From positions 1-6,241 of the forward strand of contig URGY01000103.1 in assembly GCA_900547505.1 (NCBI GenBank): DNA of 6,241 nucleotides. Direction: 5' to 3'. The notes under the pieces were generated by a model. It made no database searches, had not been told where the DNA came from, and saw only the letters and a program-made list of their open reading frames with translations. This DNA is from an uncultured Collinsella sp. (GTDB lineage Bacteria > Actinomycetota > Coriobacteriia > Coriobacteriales > Coriobacteriaceae). The position numbers and the translations under genes were made by a program. How positions within the stretch are numbered: the first letter of the stretch is position 1; every line of letters begins with the position of its first letter. Of this stretch, positions 1-4,870 are shown one piece after another.

Positions 1-624
1 AGCACCTCGCCAGATTGGCGCGGGCACGGCTGGCTCGGCGCAAACCATGCCGTCGGCGTCGACGTTGGCGGCATTGCCGCCGCCAAGTCGCTGTGCATGC
101 TTGACGGAGCAGCCCATGCGCACAGCGCCCACAAGCTTATCCATCGCTTCCGAAAACGGTCGCCGCAAGAGTCCCATGCGCGGGGAGCGACGAAGCGCCG
201 CAATGCCGCTGCCGCCGTAGATGGCAACGCCGCCACACCACAATTGGTCATGGCGCTCGCATGCCTTGTGCAGACGAACGGCGGCTTCACGCGCCTGCTC
301 AGCGCCCTGTTGTGCGGCTCGAATCACGGCATAGACACGTGTTCCCGTACCGCCAAAGCGCTCAAGCGCCTGCTCGATAGCAGTCAACGTCTCATCGTCA
401 GCCATATCTTCAATGGCCAGCACGATGCCATCGGCAACGCTGCCGGCGTCATTTGCCTTCAAGTCGACTGGGCGGGGGAGTGCGGTGCCGGAAAGCTGAG
501 CATAGGCGGCGATGGCATCCTGCAGGTCCCAGAGCAAAAAATCAAGATCGGCGCTATTGGGAATACTGATATACGCAATGGTTTGCAGTGTTTTTGGTGC
601 ATCGCCGCGTGCGGTCGTCTCCAT
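1..624 (-). CDS. Hypothetical protein, 3' end outside window (possible flavodoxin-like oxidoreductase relative)
   Basis: The leftward reading frame is open from an ATG at 624-622 to the window edge, giving 208 codons with no stop, so the C-terminus is missing. A good Shine-Dalgarno (AAAGGAGG on the minus strand, 629-636) lies 4 nt before the ATG and fixes the start. I do not recognise the family with confidence. Residues 1-125 look like a soluble alpha/beta domain, with a hydrophobic strand TIAYISIP near 15-22 and amphipathic helices. Residues 129-169 hold a glycine-rich turn (GGVAIYGGSG, 131-140) followed by RRSPRMGLLRRPFSEAMDKL. This faintly resembles the second half of flavodoxin-like NAD(P)H/FMN oxidoreductases, but that is from memory and weak. 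No signal peptide or membrane segment is visible. It diverges from the aminotransferase gene across 93 bp. That the gene is real is well supported; its function is unassigned. Confidence 0.8.
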   Translation of the reverse strand, partial: METTARGDAPKTLQTIAYISIPNSADLDFLLWDLQDAIAAYAQLSGTALPRPVDLKANDAGSVADGIVLAIEDMADDETLTAIEQALERFGGTGTRVYAVIRAAQQGAEQAREAAVRLHKACERHDQLWCGGVAIYGGSGIAALRRSPRMGLLRRPFSEAMDKLVGAVRMGCSVKHAQRLGGGNAANVDADGMVCAEPAVPAPIWRGA

Positions 625-659
625 GCCGCCTCCTTTCCGGTTGGTTTCCGTTTAGGTTA

Positions 660-674
660 CACCGTCTGGCGGTG
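660..674. promoter_or_regulatory. Small dyad in the divergent intergenic region
   Basis: CACCG-TCTGG-CGGTG is a perfect 5-bp inverted repeat with a 5-nt spacer. It sits mid-way in the 93-bp region between the leftward hypothetical gene and the rightward aminotransferase gene. It could be an operator serving either promoter. No convincing -35/-10 pair is visible in either direction; TATCCT at 686-691 is the best -10 candidate for the rightward gene, but it lacks a good -35. A 5-bp dyad in GC-rich DNA can occur by chance. Confidence 0.2.
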
Positions 675-717
675 CCTCGCCGCGCTATCCTAGTGCAACC
701 CTTACGAAAGGAACGCC

Positions 718-1854
718 ATGCGTCTGCCCATGAATACCTCGCTTGCCACGCTCAAGCCCTCCGGCATCCGCCGGATTAACGCGCTCGCCGCCCAGCATCC
801 GGGGTGCATCGCGCTCGCGCTCGGCGAGCCCGATTTTCCCACGCCCGATGTGATTAGCGCCGAGGTGACTGCTTCGTTGGGCCGCGGCGATACGCACTAT
901 CCGCCCAACAACGGTCGCCCCGCCCTGCGTGAGGCGTTGTCTGCTTACATGGGGGACGCGGGCCTTACGTTTTCCGCCGATGAGGTCATCCTGACCGACG
1001 GTGCGACCGAGGCGCTGTCGGCAACATTCATGGCTATGCTCAACCCCGGCGACGAGGTCATTATCCCCACGCCGGCCTTTGGCCTGTACGAAAGCATCGT
1101 CGTGGCCAACCACGCCAAGGCGGTCTTTTTGGATACGGAGCCTGCGCAATTTCAGATTGACGAGGATGCACTTCGTGCTTGCGTGACGCCGGCGACCAAG
1201 GCCATCGTCATCTGCTCGCCCAACAATCCTACTGGCTGTATCCTCAACGCGGCTTCGCTCGACGCCGTGGCGCACGTGGCGGAGCAGGCGGGCATCTACG
1301 TGGTCTGCGACGATGTATACAACCGCCTGGTCTATGTGGATGGCTACGAGCGCTTTGCCCAGCGTCACCCGGAGCTGCGTGAGCAGACGGTAGTCATCGA
1401 GAGCTTCTCCAAGCCCTGGGCCATGACCGGCTGGCGCTTGGGCTGGCTCGCAGCCGCAGCCCCCGTCATCGCCGAGATCGCAAAAGCTCACCAATACCTA
1501 GTATCGAGCGCCGTCTCCTTCGAGATGGACGCCGCAGCCCGAGCCCTCACCGTCGACCCAGCCCCCATGCTCAAAGTCTACCGAGTCCGCCGCGAGCGCG
1601 TACTCGCAGCCTTAGACGCCATGGGCCTCGACGTAGTGGAACCGGCAGGCGCCTTCTACGCCTTCCCCAGCATCAAACAATTCGGCCTAACAAGCGAAGA
1701 CTTCTGCATCAAAGCCATCAAAGAGGCAAACGTAGCCCTAGTCCCCGGAAACTGCTTCGGAACCGAAGGCCACATCCGCCTAAGCTATTGCGTCTCCGAC
1801 GAAAACCTGGACGAAGGCCTCCGCCGCCTGTCCACCTTCATTTCAACCTTGTAG
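718..1854 (+). CDS. PLP-dependent class I/II aminotransferase
   Basis: A 378-residue fold-type I aminotransferase, normal family length, cytosolic. It would transfer an amino group between an amino acid and a 2-oxo acid using pyridoxal phosphate. Visible motifs in order: LALGEPDF (33-40) near the N-terminus; GATEAL (95-100) in the cofactor phosphate loop; NNPTG (169-173), with Asn170 expected to contact the PLP ring; D198 and Tyr201 in CDDVYNRL; SFSKPWAMTGWRLGW (229-243), with Lys232 the Schiff-base lysine and Arg240 a phosphate ligand; and Arg354 in HIRLSY, the expected substrate-carboxylate arginine. It looks fully functional. Amino-acid specificity cannot be read from sequence; aspartate, aromatic or alanine-type activity are all possible. 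The ATG at 718 is chosen because GAAAGGA (706-712) lies 5 nt upstream; an in-frame ATG at 730 is an alternative. No clear intrinsic terminator follows. Codon choice changes sharply in the last third (see findings). Confidence 0.93.
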   Translation: MRLPMNTSLATLKPSGIRRINALAAQHPGCIALALGEPDFPTPDVISAEVTASLGRGDTHYPPNNGRPALREALSAYMGDAGLTFSADEVILTDGATEALSATFMAMLNPGDEVIIPTPAFGLYESIVVANHAKAVFLDTEPAQFQIDEDALRACVTPATKAIVICSPNNPTGCILNAASLDAVAHVAEQAGIYVVCDDVYNRLVYVDGYERFAQRHPELREQTVVIESFSKPWAMTGWRLGWLAAAAPVIAEIAKAHQYLVSSAVSFEMDAAARALTVDPAPMLKVYRVRRERVLAALDAMGLDVVEPAGAFYAFPSIKQFGLTSEDFCIKAIKEANVALVPGNCFGTEGHIRLSYCVSDENLDEGLRRLSTFISTL

Positions 1855-1953
1855 CCCTCAGGGACGCAACACATCAGCCCACCGACCCAAGCATTATGAG
1901 CGGGGGCGTCAGCCAACGAAAACCCGGGCTGCCCAAAGTCACCGCAGGCCGCG

Positions 1954-2072
1954 CCGCCGAAGGCCAGGCGCAAGGTTTTCGTAGATTCCGCACGAGCCGA
2001 AGAGCACTTAATGTGCTCTTCGTGCGAGCCAGGACTTGACCGAGCGAAAACCTTGCGCCTGGCCTTCGGCGG
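1954..2072. repeat. Perfect 28-bp inverted repeat with nested central hairpin
   Basis: Positions 1954-1981 and 2045-2072 are exact reverse complements (28 of 28). The 63-bp centre contains a second dyad: GAAGAGCAC (1999-2007), loop TTAAT, GTGCTCTTC (2013-2021). It extends by GCAC (1990-1993) pairing with GTGC (2022-2025) across a 5-nt bulge. RNA from either strand would fold into one very stable rod-like stem-loop, and supercoiled DNA could extrude a cruciform. No T-run follows either side, so it is not a standard intrinsic terminator. It may still stop or protect the 3' end of the aminotransferase transcript. Confidence 0.85.
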
Positions 2073-2113
2073 AGCGTGCCGGATGGTGGAATTGTGTGCA
2101 GCCCGGTTTTCCG

Positions 2114-2142
2114 TTGACCGACGCCGGGGTCCCCGCCATAAT
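2114..2142 (+). promoter_or_regulatory. Housekeeping sigma promoter for rplJ-rplL
   Basis: TTGACC (2114-2119), a 17-bp spacer and CATAAT (2137-2142) form a near-consensus vegetative promoter pointing toward rplJ, with transcription expected to start near 2149. The spacer contains the palindrome CGGGGTCCCCG (2125-2135). The position gives a leader of about 210 nt before the rplJ start, which matches the regulatory RNA found there. The promoter lies at the outer end of the right arm of the inverted repeat. Confidence 0.82.
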
Positions 2143-2157
2143 ACTTTCGGTTCACGC

Positions 2158-2256
2158 ACGAATCCGCTGCCAGAGACAGCCGGTGCAAACGGGCATCGCC
2201 CGCGAGCTTAATGGGACTTCCCGCCAGCCGAGGTGGTCGAGTAGATATGTCTTCTC
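2158..2256 (+). ncRNA. Ribosomal protein L10 leader (autoregulatory mRNA element)
   Basis: This leader segment sits directly before rplJ and has the features of the Gram-positive L10 leader family, which binds the L10-L12 complex. Visible parts: a GCTG/CAGC stem closing the loop CCAGAGA (2166-2180); the hairpin CGGGC-ATC-GCCCG (2190-2202); and the late conserved-type block GCCAGCCGAGGT (2223-2234), close to the family's CUGCCGAGGU. When L10-L12 is in excess, binding here is expected to lower rplJ-rplL expression. GGTGGTCGAG (2232-2241) can pair with CTCG and the following C-run (2254-2262), which overlaps the 5' arm of the downstream terminator. That gives a plausible antiterminator and an attenuation mechanism. 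The boundaries are approximate. Confidence 0.75.
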
Positions 2257-2293
2257 GCCCCCGTCGCTCATGCAGCGCGGGGGCTTTCTTTTT
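2257..2293 (+). terminator. Intrinsic terminator/attenuator in the rplJ leader
   Basis: GCCCCCG (2257-2263) pairs with CGGGGGC (2278-2284), with an inner CGCT/AGCG extension (2265-2268 with 2274-2277) around the loop CATGC. The T-rich tail TTTCTTTTT (2285-2293) follows. It lies between the promoter and rplJ, 65 nt before the start codon, so it must be bypassed for the operon to be expressed. It therefore fits an attenuator worked by the L10 leader rather than a gene-end terminator. Confidence 0.85.
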
Positions 2294-2358
2294 GGACATG
2301 CCCCCGTCACGTCCTTGTGGCGGACCGTGCCCGGAAAGAATTCGAGGAGGTGTAATTC

Positions 2359-2880
2359 ATGCCCCAGCAGTACAAAATCGACAAGGTTGCAGAGATCGAG
2401 TCCCGTATCGCCGAGAACGCCGGTCTGTTCGTCGTCAACTACAACGGTCTGACGGTTAAGCAGGCTCAGGAGCTGCGTCATCAGCTTCGCGAGTGCGGCG
2501 CCGAGATGAAGGTCTACAAGAACAACCTGGTCAAGATCGCCCTCAAGAACCAGGAGCAGCCCGAGATCGACGAGATTCTCGCCGGCCCCGTCGCTTATGT
2601 GTTCTACGAGACCGAGCCGGTCGAGGCCGCTAAGGCCCTTAAGGACTTCTCCGCTAAGTCCAAGGGCGTCCTTGAGATCAAGGGCGGTATCTCCGACGGC
2701 AAGGCCGTTTCCGCTGATGATGTTAAGGCTATCGCCGAGCTGCCCACCAAGGATCAGCTTCTCGGCCAGATTGCCGGTCTCATCTCCGGTTTCGCTCGCG
2801 ACATCGCTGTTTGCGTCAACGGCGTTTCCTCTGGTCTCGCTCGTTCGATCCAGCAGGTCTCCGAGCAGAAGGCAGCCTAG
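2359..2880 (+). CDS. rplJ: 50S ribosomal protein L10
   Basis: A 173-residue L10 (uL10), the base of the ribosomal stalk. It binds 23S rRNA together with L11 and carries L12 dimers. The N-terminal globular domain begins KIDKVAEIESRIAENAGLFVVNYNGLTVKQ and includes the typical KVYKNNLVKIAL segment (51-62). LPTKDQLLGQ (128-137) begins the C-terminal helical region that binds L12. From LPTKD to the end is 46 residues, long enough that three L12 dimers are plausible. The start at 2359 is fixed by GAGGAGGTG (2344-2352), 6 nt upstream. It is the first gene of an rplJ-rplL operon, and its own product should repress the operon through the leader RNA. It uses strongly biased codons typical of highly expressed genes (AAG, CTC/CTG, GAG). 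Identification is secure. Confidence 0.98.
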   Translation: MPQQYKIDKVAEIESRIAENAGLFVVNYNGLTVKQAQELRHQLRECGAEMKVYKNNLVKIALKNQEQPEIDEILAGPVAYVFYETEPVEAAKALKDFSAKSKGVLEIKGGISDGKAVSADDVKAIAELPTKDQLLGQIAGLISGFARDIAVCVNGVSSGLARSIQQVSEQKAA

Positions 2881-2895
2881 TCGCTGTTTTCACCC

Positions 2896-2938
2896 GCGGC
2901 GGCAACGCCGCACCCCTGGCGCATTCGCGCCGTGTTTT
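2896..2938 (+). other. Two hairpins in the rplJ-rplL spacer, the second a weak terminator-like stem
   Basis: GCGGCG-GCAA-CGCCGC (2896-2911) is a 6-bp stem with a GNRA tetraloop. GGCGC-ATTC-GCGCC (2918-2931) is a 5-bp stem followed by GTGTTTT, a short T-run. They lie soon after the rplJ stop. Possible roles are partial termination, or an mRNA processing or stabilising barrier between rplJ and rplL. Full termination is unlikely, because the stem and T-run are short and no promoter for rplL is evident downstream. Confidence 0.5.
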
Positions 2939-2946
2939 AACTGATC

Positions 2947-2964
2947 TCCGTGCATCCGCACGGA
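2947..2964 (+). other. Perfect hairpin just upstream of the rplL ribosome-binding site
   Basis: TCCGTGC-ATCC-GCACGGA is a perfect 7-bp stem with a 4-nt loop. It ends 4 nt before the rplL Shine-Dalgarno GAAAGGA (2969-2975). The hairpin leaves the ribosome-binding site single-stranded, so it could keep the site open, or protect a processed rplL message from 5' decay. Confidence 0.5.
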
Positions 2965-2982
2965 AACCGAAAGGACTTAGAA

Positions 2983-3360
2983 ATGGCTAAGCTTACCACC
3001 GATGAGATCATCGATGCTCTTAAGGAAATGACCCTTCTCGAGGCTTCCGAGCTCGTTAAGGCTATCGAGGACACCTTCGGCGTTTCCGCCGCTGCTCCTG
3101 CCGCTGTTGTCGCCGCTCCCGCTGCTGGCGCTGCTGAGGCCGAGGAGAAGACCGAGTTTGACGTCGTGCTCGAGGGCTTCGGCGACAACAAGATCCAGGT
3201 CATCAAGGCCGTCCGTGAGCTCACCAACCTTGGCCTGAAGGAGGCCAAGGAGGTCGTCGAGGGCGCTCCCAAGGCTGTTCTCGAGGGTGCCAAGAAGGAG
3301 GACGCCGAGGCTGCCAAGGAGAAGCTCGAGGCTGCTGGCGCTGCTGTCACCCTCAAGTAA
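2983..3360 (+). CDS. rplL: 50S ribosomal protein L7/L12
   Basis: A 125-residue bL12, the multi-copy stalk protein that recruits and stimulates EF-Tu, EF-G and other translation GTPases. The N-terminal dimerisation and L10-binding domain covers about residues 1-33. A flexible Ala/Pro/Val hinge spans about 34-54, and the globular C-terminal domain about 57-125. Factor-binding residues of the family are visible: K70, I71, I74, K75 and R78 in the helix following GFGDN, and K89 in LGLKEAK. The ATG at 2983 is chosen because GAAAGGA (2969-2975) lies 7 nt upstream and [10 protein letters not shown] is the normal family N-terminus. A GTG 33 nt upstream would add 11 foreign residues. The gene lies 102 bp after rplJ on the same transcript and ends before a strong terminator. 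Confidence 0.98.
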   Translation: MAKLTTDEIIDALKEMTLLEASELVKAIEDTFGVSAAAPAAVVAAPAAGAAEAEEKTEFDVVLEGFGDNKIQVIKAVRELTNLGLKEAKEVVEGAPKAVLEGAKKEDAEAAKEKLEAAGAAVTLK

Positions 3361-3388
3361 TCAGGCTTTCTCGCCAGATTTCTTTGCA

Positions 3389-3427
3389 GACGGGGTTCGC
3401 ATTGCGAGCCCCGTCTTTTTTGTTTTT
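3389..3427 (+). terminator. Strong intrinsic terminator after rplL
   Basis: GACGGGGTTCGC (3389-3400) pairs with GCGAGCCCCGTC (3404-3415) over 12 bp with one G-T wobble and the loop ATT. TTTTTTGTTTTT (3416-3427) follows. It lies 29 nt after the rplL stop and should end the rplJ-rplL transcript, isolating it from galU and rpoB. Confidence 0.96.
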
Positions 3428-3499
3428 CGGTCCCTCGACATCGGTTGCTCAAACTGCCATGTTCTGTGATTTGCGTCGTATCGGGTGTCCTGCCGTTGG

Positions 3500-3533
3500 G
3501 CAATAAAATTGCACCATTCGAGCAATAATTTGC
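3500..3533. promoter_or_regulatory. Two tandem AT-rich dyads upstream of the galU promoter (operator candidate)
   Basis: GCAAT-AAA-ATTGC (3500-3512) and GCAA-TAAT-TTGC (3522-3533) are two similar palindromes. Their centres are about 21 bp apart, close to two helical turns, so a regulator could bind both on one DNA face. A matching half-site, GCAATTTG, occurs at 3604-3611 in the leader. They sit just upstream of the proposed galU -35 region. The regulator is unknown. Confidence 0.35.
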
Positions 3534-3550
3534 GTTGACCTGCTGAAGAA

Positions 3551-3578
3551 TTGTCTCTGCCTTGTAGCGACATATAGT
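3551..3578 (+). promoter_or_regulatory. Probable galU promoter
   Basis: TTGTCT (3551-3556), a 16-bp spacer and TATAGT (3573-3578) make a reasonable vegetative promoter, with a start near 3585 and a leader of about 80 nt. A better -35 hexamer, TTGACC (3535-3540), lies just upstream but has no matching -10 at normal spacing. A promoter is required here because the rplL terminator lies upstream. Confidence 0.5.
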
Positions 3579-3614
3579 TCCAGCGGTAAGATGCTTGGGT
3601 ATCGCAATTTGGTC

Positions 3615-3652
3615 TGCGGCTGTGCGCCGCACGCATGGGGCGCTTTTGCGCC
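3615..3652 (+). other. Two hairpins in the galU 5' leader
   Basis: TGCGGC-TGTGC-GCCGCA (3615-3631) and GGCGC-TTTT-GCGCC (3639-3652) are adjacent stem-loops. They occupy the leader right up to the GAAAGGA ribosome-binding site at 3656. They may affect message stability or translation initiation. I recognise no known riboswitch class. Confidence 0.4.
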
Positions 3653-3665
3653 TGCGAAAGGATCT

Positions 3666-4583
3666 ATGAATAACATGAAGGCAATCATCCCCGCCGCCGG
3701 TCTTGGCACGCGTTTTCTGCCGGGCACTAAGTGCACGCCCAAAGAGATGCTGCCGGTGCTCGACAAGCCCGTCATTCAGTACGTCGTCGAGGAGGCGCTC
3801 GATCCCGAGGAGGTCGACGATGCCATCATCGTTACTTCTCCCGGTAAGCCCGAGCTACTGAACTACTTCCAGCCCGATCGCTCGCTCGAGAACCTGCTGC
3901 GCGAGCGCGGCAAGAACGCCTATGCCGATGCCGTCGCCCACGCTGGCGGTATGCCGGTCGACTTCCGTTATCAGTACGAGCCCAAGGGCCTCGGCCATGC
4001 TATTCGCTCTGCTGCCGACGCTGTGGCAGGGGAGAACTTCCTGGTTCTTCTGGGCGACTACGTTGTGCCTAATCGCGACATCTGCGACAAGATGCTCGCC
4101 GTTTCCAAGGAGCACGGTGGCGCTTCGGTTATCGCCGTCGCTGCTTGCTCGCCCGAGGAAGTCAGCCGCTACGGCGTTATCGCCGGCGAGCGCGTCGGTT
4201 CGCTCGAGGGCGCCGAGGGCGTTGCCGATGCCGAGCCGGGCGCTGTCTGGCGTATCGGCGGTCTGGTCGAGAAGCCCGCTCCCGAGGCTGCTCCGTCCAA
4301 CTTGTACATCGTCGGCCGCTATCTGCTGAGCCCGCTGGTCATGGACCTGCTGGCAGATCAGCAGGCCGGTAAGGGCGGCGAGATCCAGCTCACCGACGCC
4401 ATGGCCCGTTCGCTCGACCGCGAGGCCATGTATGCCGTCGTCATCGACCCGCTGTCGGGCTACGACACCGGCACTCCCTCTGGCTGGATGGCCACCAACG
4501 CCCTCATGGCTGCAAGCGACCCCCGCTTTGCCGATGCCTTCTGGGATGCCATCGACGAGCGCGGCGGATTGATGCGCAAGTAA
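3666..4583 (+). CDS. galU: UTP--glucose-1-phosphate uridylyltransferase (UDP-glucose pyrophosphorylase)
   Basis: A 305-residue cytosolic nucleotidyltransferase of normal GalU length. It makes UDP-glucose and pyrophosphate from UTP and glucose-1-phosphate, feeding cell-surface glycan, glycolipid and galactose metabolism. The N-terminal nucleotide-binding signature is MKAIIPAAGLGTRFLPGTK (4-22), then KEMLPVLDKPVIQYVVEEA (26-44). The EPKGLGHA segment (105-112), GDY (130-132, with D131 the expected metal ligand), VEKP (201-204), IQLTDAM (240-246) and YDTGTPSGW (266-274, with D267) are all in family order. The second Asp of the usual GDD is Tyr132. ATG 3666 follows GAAAGGA (3656-3662) by only 3 nt; ATG 3675 (MKAIIPAAG) is a possible start at 12 nt. 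The ATG at 3591 lacks a ribosome-binding site and would translate through the leader hairpins. The gene is monocistronic, with terminators on both sides. Confidence 0.95.
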   Translation: MNNMKAIIPAAGLGTRFLPGTKCTPKEMLPVLDKPVIQYVVEEALDPEEVDDAIIVTSPGKPELLNYFQPDRSLENLLRERGKNAYADAVAHAGGMPVDFRYQYEPKGLGHAIRSAADAVAGENFLVLLGDYVVPNRDICDKMLAVSKEHGGASVIAVAACSPEEVSRYGVIAGERVGSLEGAEGVADAEPGAVWRIGGLVEKPAPEAAPSNLYIVGRYLLSPLVMDLLADQQAGKGGEIQLTDAMARSLDREAMYAVVIDPLSGYDTGTPSGWMATNALMAASDPRFADAFWDAIDERGGLMRK

Positions 4584-4603
4584 GCCTTCGGGCATCGACA
4601 TTT

Positions 4604-4636
4604 ACGGGCGCGGACTTCGGTTCGCGCCCGTTTTTT
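4604..4636 (+). terminator. Intrinsic terminator after galU with UUCG tetraloop
   Basis: ACGGGCGCGGAC (4604-4615) pairs with GTTCGCGCCCGT (4620-4631) around a TTCG loop closed by C-G, an extra-stable cUUCGg tetraloop. There is one G-T wobble. T-run 4631-4636 follows. It lies 20 nt after the galU stop and should separate galU from rpoB. Confidence 0.96.
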
Positions 4637-4661
4637 ATAAGAGCTGCGATTGCCGGCTCTC

Positions 4662-4706
4662 TGTTCACAGAAAATATATGAACAGATGTTCGATATACAT
4701 ACATCT
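4662..4706. promoter_or_regulatory. AT-rich regulatory block with SOS-box-like palindrome upstream of rpoB
   Basis: GAAC-AGAT-GTTC (4680-4691, flanked T...G) matches the GAAC-N4-GTTC pattern of LexA boxes in Gram-positive bacteria. The GAACA half also pairs with an upstream TGTTC (4662-4666), and AGATGT (4684-4689) pairs with ACATCT (4701-4706), so dyads overlap. A possible distal promoter, TTGCCG (4650-4655) with AATATA (4673-4678) at 17 bp, abuts the box, which would let a bound repressor block it. Whether LexA or another dimeric regulator binds here is unknown. No gene is credible in 4584-4870. Confidence 0.45.
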
Positions 4707-4769
4707 ACCTGCGTGTTTTCTGTCGAAAAACTTTGCTACTCCAAAAACTCAATCGCGTCAAGGCTTTTC

Positions 4770-4797
4770 TTGCCCAACGGTCGGTACCTGATAAACT
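4770..4797 (+). promoter_or_regulatory. Probable proximal rpoB promoter
   Basis: TTGCCC (4770-4775), a 16-bp spacer and TAAACT (4792-4797) give a plausible vegetative promoter, with a start near 4804 and a leader of about 67 nt. The leader holds a small stem, TGGCGA (4814-4819) with TCGCCA (4829-4834). Because the galU terminator lies upstream, rpoB needs a promoter in this gap. Confidence 0.5.
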
Positions 4798-4870
4798 ATT
4801 AGGTTGCGATAACTGGCGAAGCTATGCCTCGCCAACCCACCGAGCATTTCCGTGAAGGAGGAAAAACCTG

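Larger units (their letters stand above)
1893..2142. repeat. Long imperfect inverted repeat that includes the rplJ promoter
   Basis: The left arm (1893-1981) and right arm (2045-2142) are imperfect reverse complements over about 90-98 bp. Matching blocks, read inward from the ends, are ATTATG, GCGGGG, GCGTC, an 18-of-22 match ending in CCGGGCTGC, a poorly matched stretch, and a perfect 28-bp core. The right arm contains the rplJ promoter. Its mirror in the left arm keeps CATAAT on the minus strand (1893-1898) but has TTGGCT (1911-1916) only 12 bp away, so that copy should be inactive. No transposase or target-site duplication is visible. It could be a local inverted duplication, a MITE-like intergenic element or a structured regulatory region. 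This region holds no credible protein gene. Confidence 0.8.

Noticed and set aside
97..693. 198-codon plus-strand frame near the left edge
   Set aside because: It is antisense to the leftward gene at 1-624, which has a strong ribosome-binding site, and it overlaps the divergent intergenic region.
685..1494. 269-codon minus-strand frame over the aminotransferase gene
   Set aside because: It is antisense to a gene with all its catalytic motifs, and its translation resembles no protein family.
1855..2142. CRISPR array or insertion sequence in the repeat-rich gap
   Set aside because: There are only two arms, inverted rather than directly repeated, with no transposase gene and no visible target-site duplication.
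1785..2299. Several overlapping frames on both strands in the aminotransferase-rplJ gap
   Set aside because: They arise from the long inverted repeat and the leader RNA, have no ribosome-binding sites and no recognisable proteins, and overlap the promoter and attenuator.
2950..2982. Upstream GTG start for rplL
   Set aside because: The codon is inside a perfect hairpin, and the 11 added residues are not part of any L12. GAAAGGA points to the ATG at 2983.
3591..3665. Upstream start for galU adding 25 residues
   Set aside because: It has no ribosome-binding site, and the added residues match no GalU N-terminus. They are translated from the two leader hairpins.
3855..4601. 248-codon minus-strand frame over galU
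   Set aside because: It is an antisense shadow with no plausible motifs, and galU is unambiguous on the other strand.
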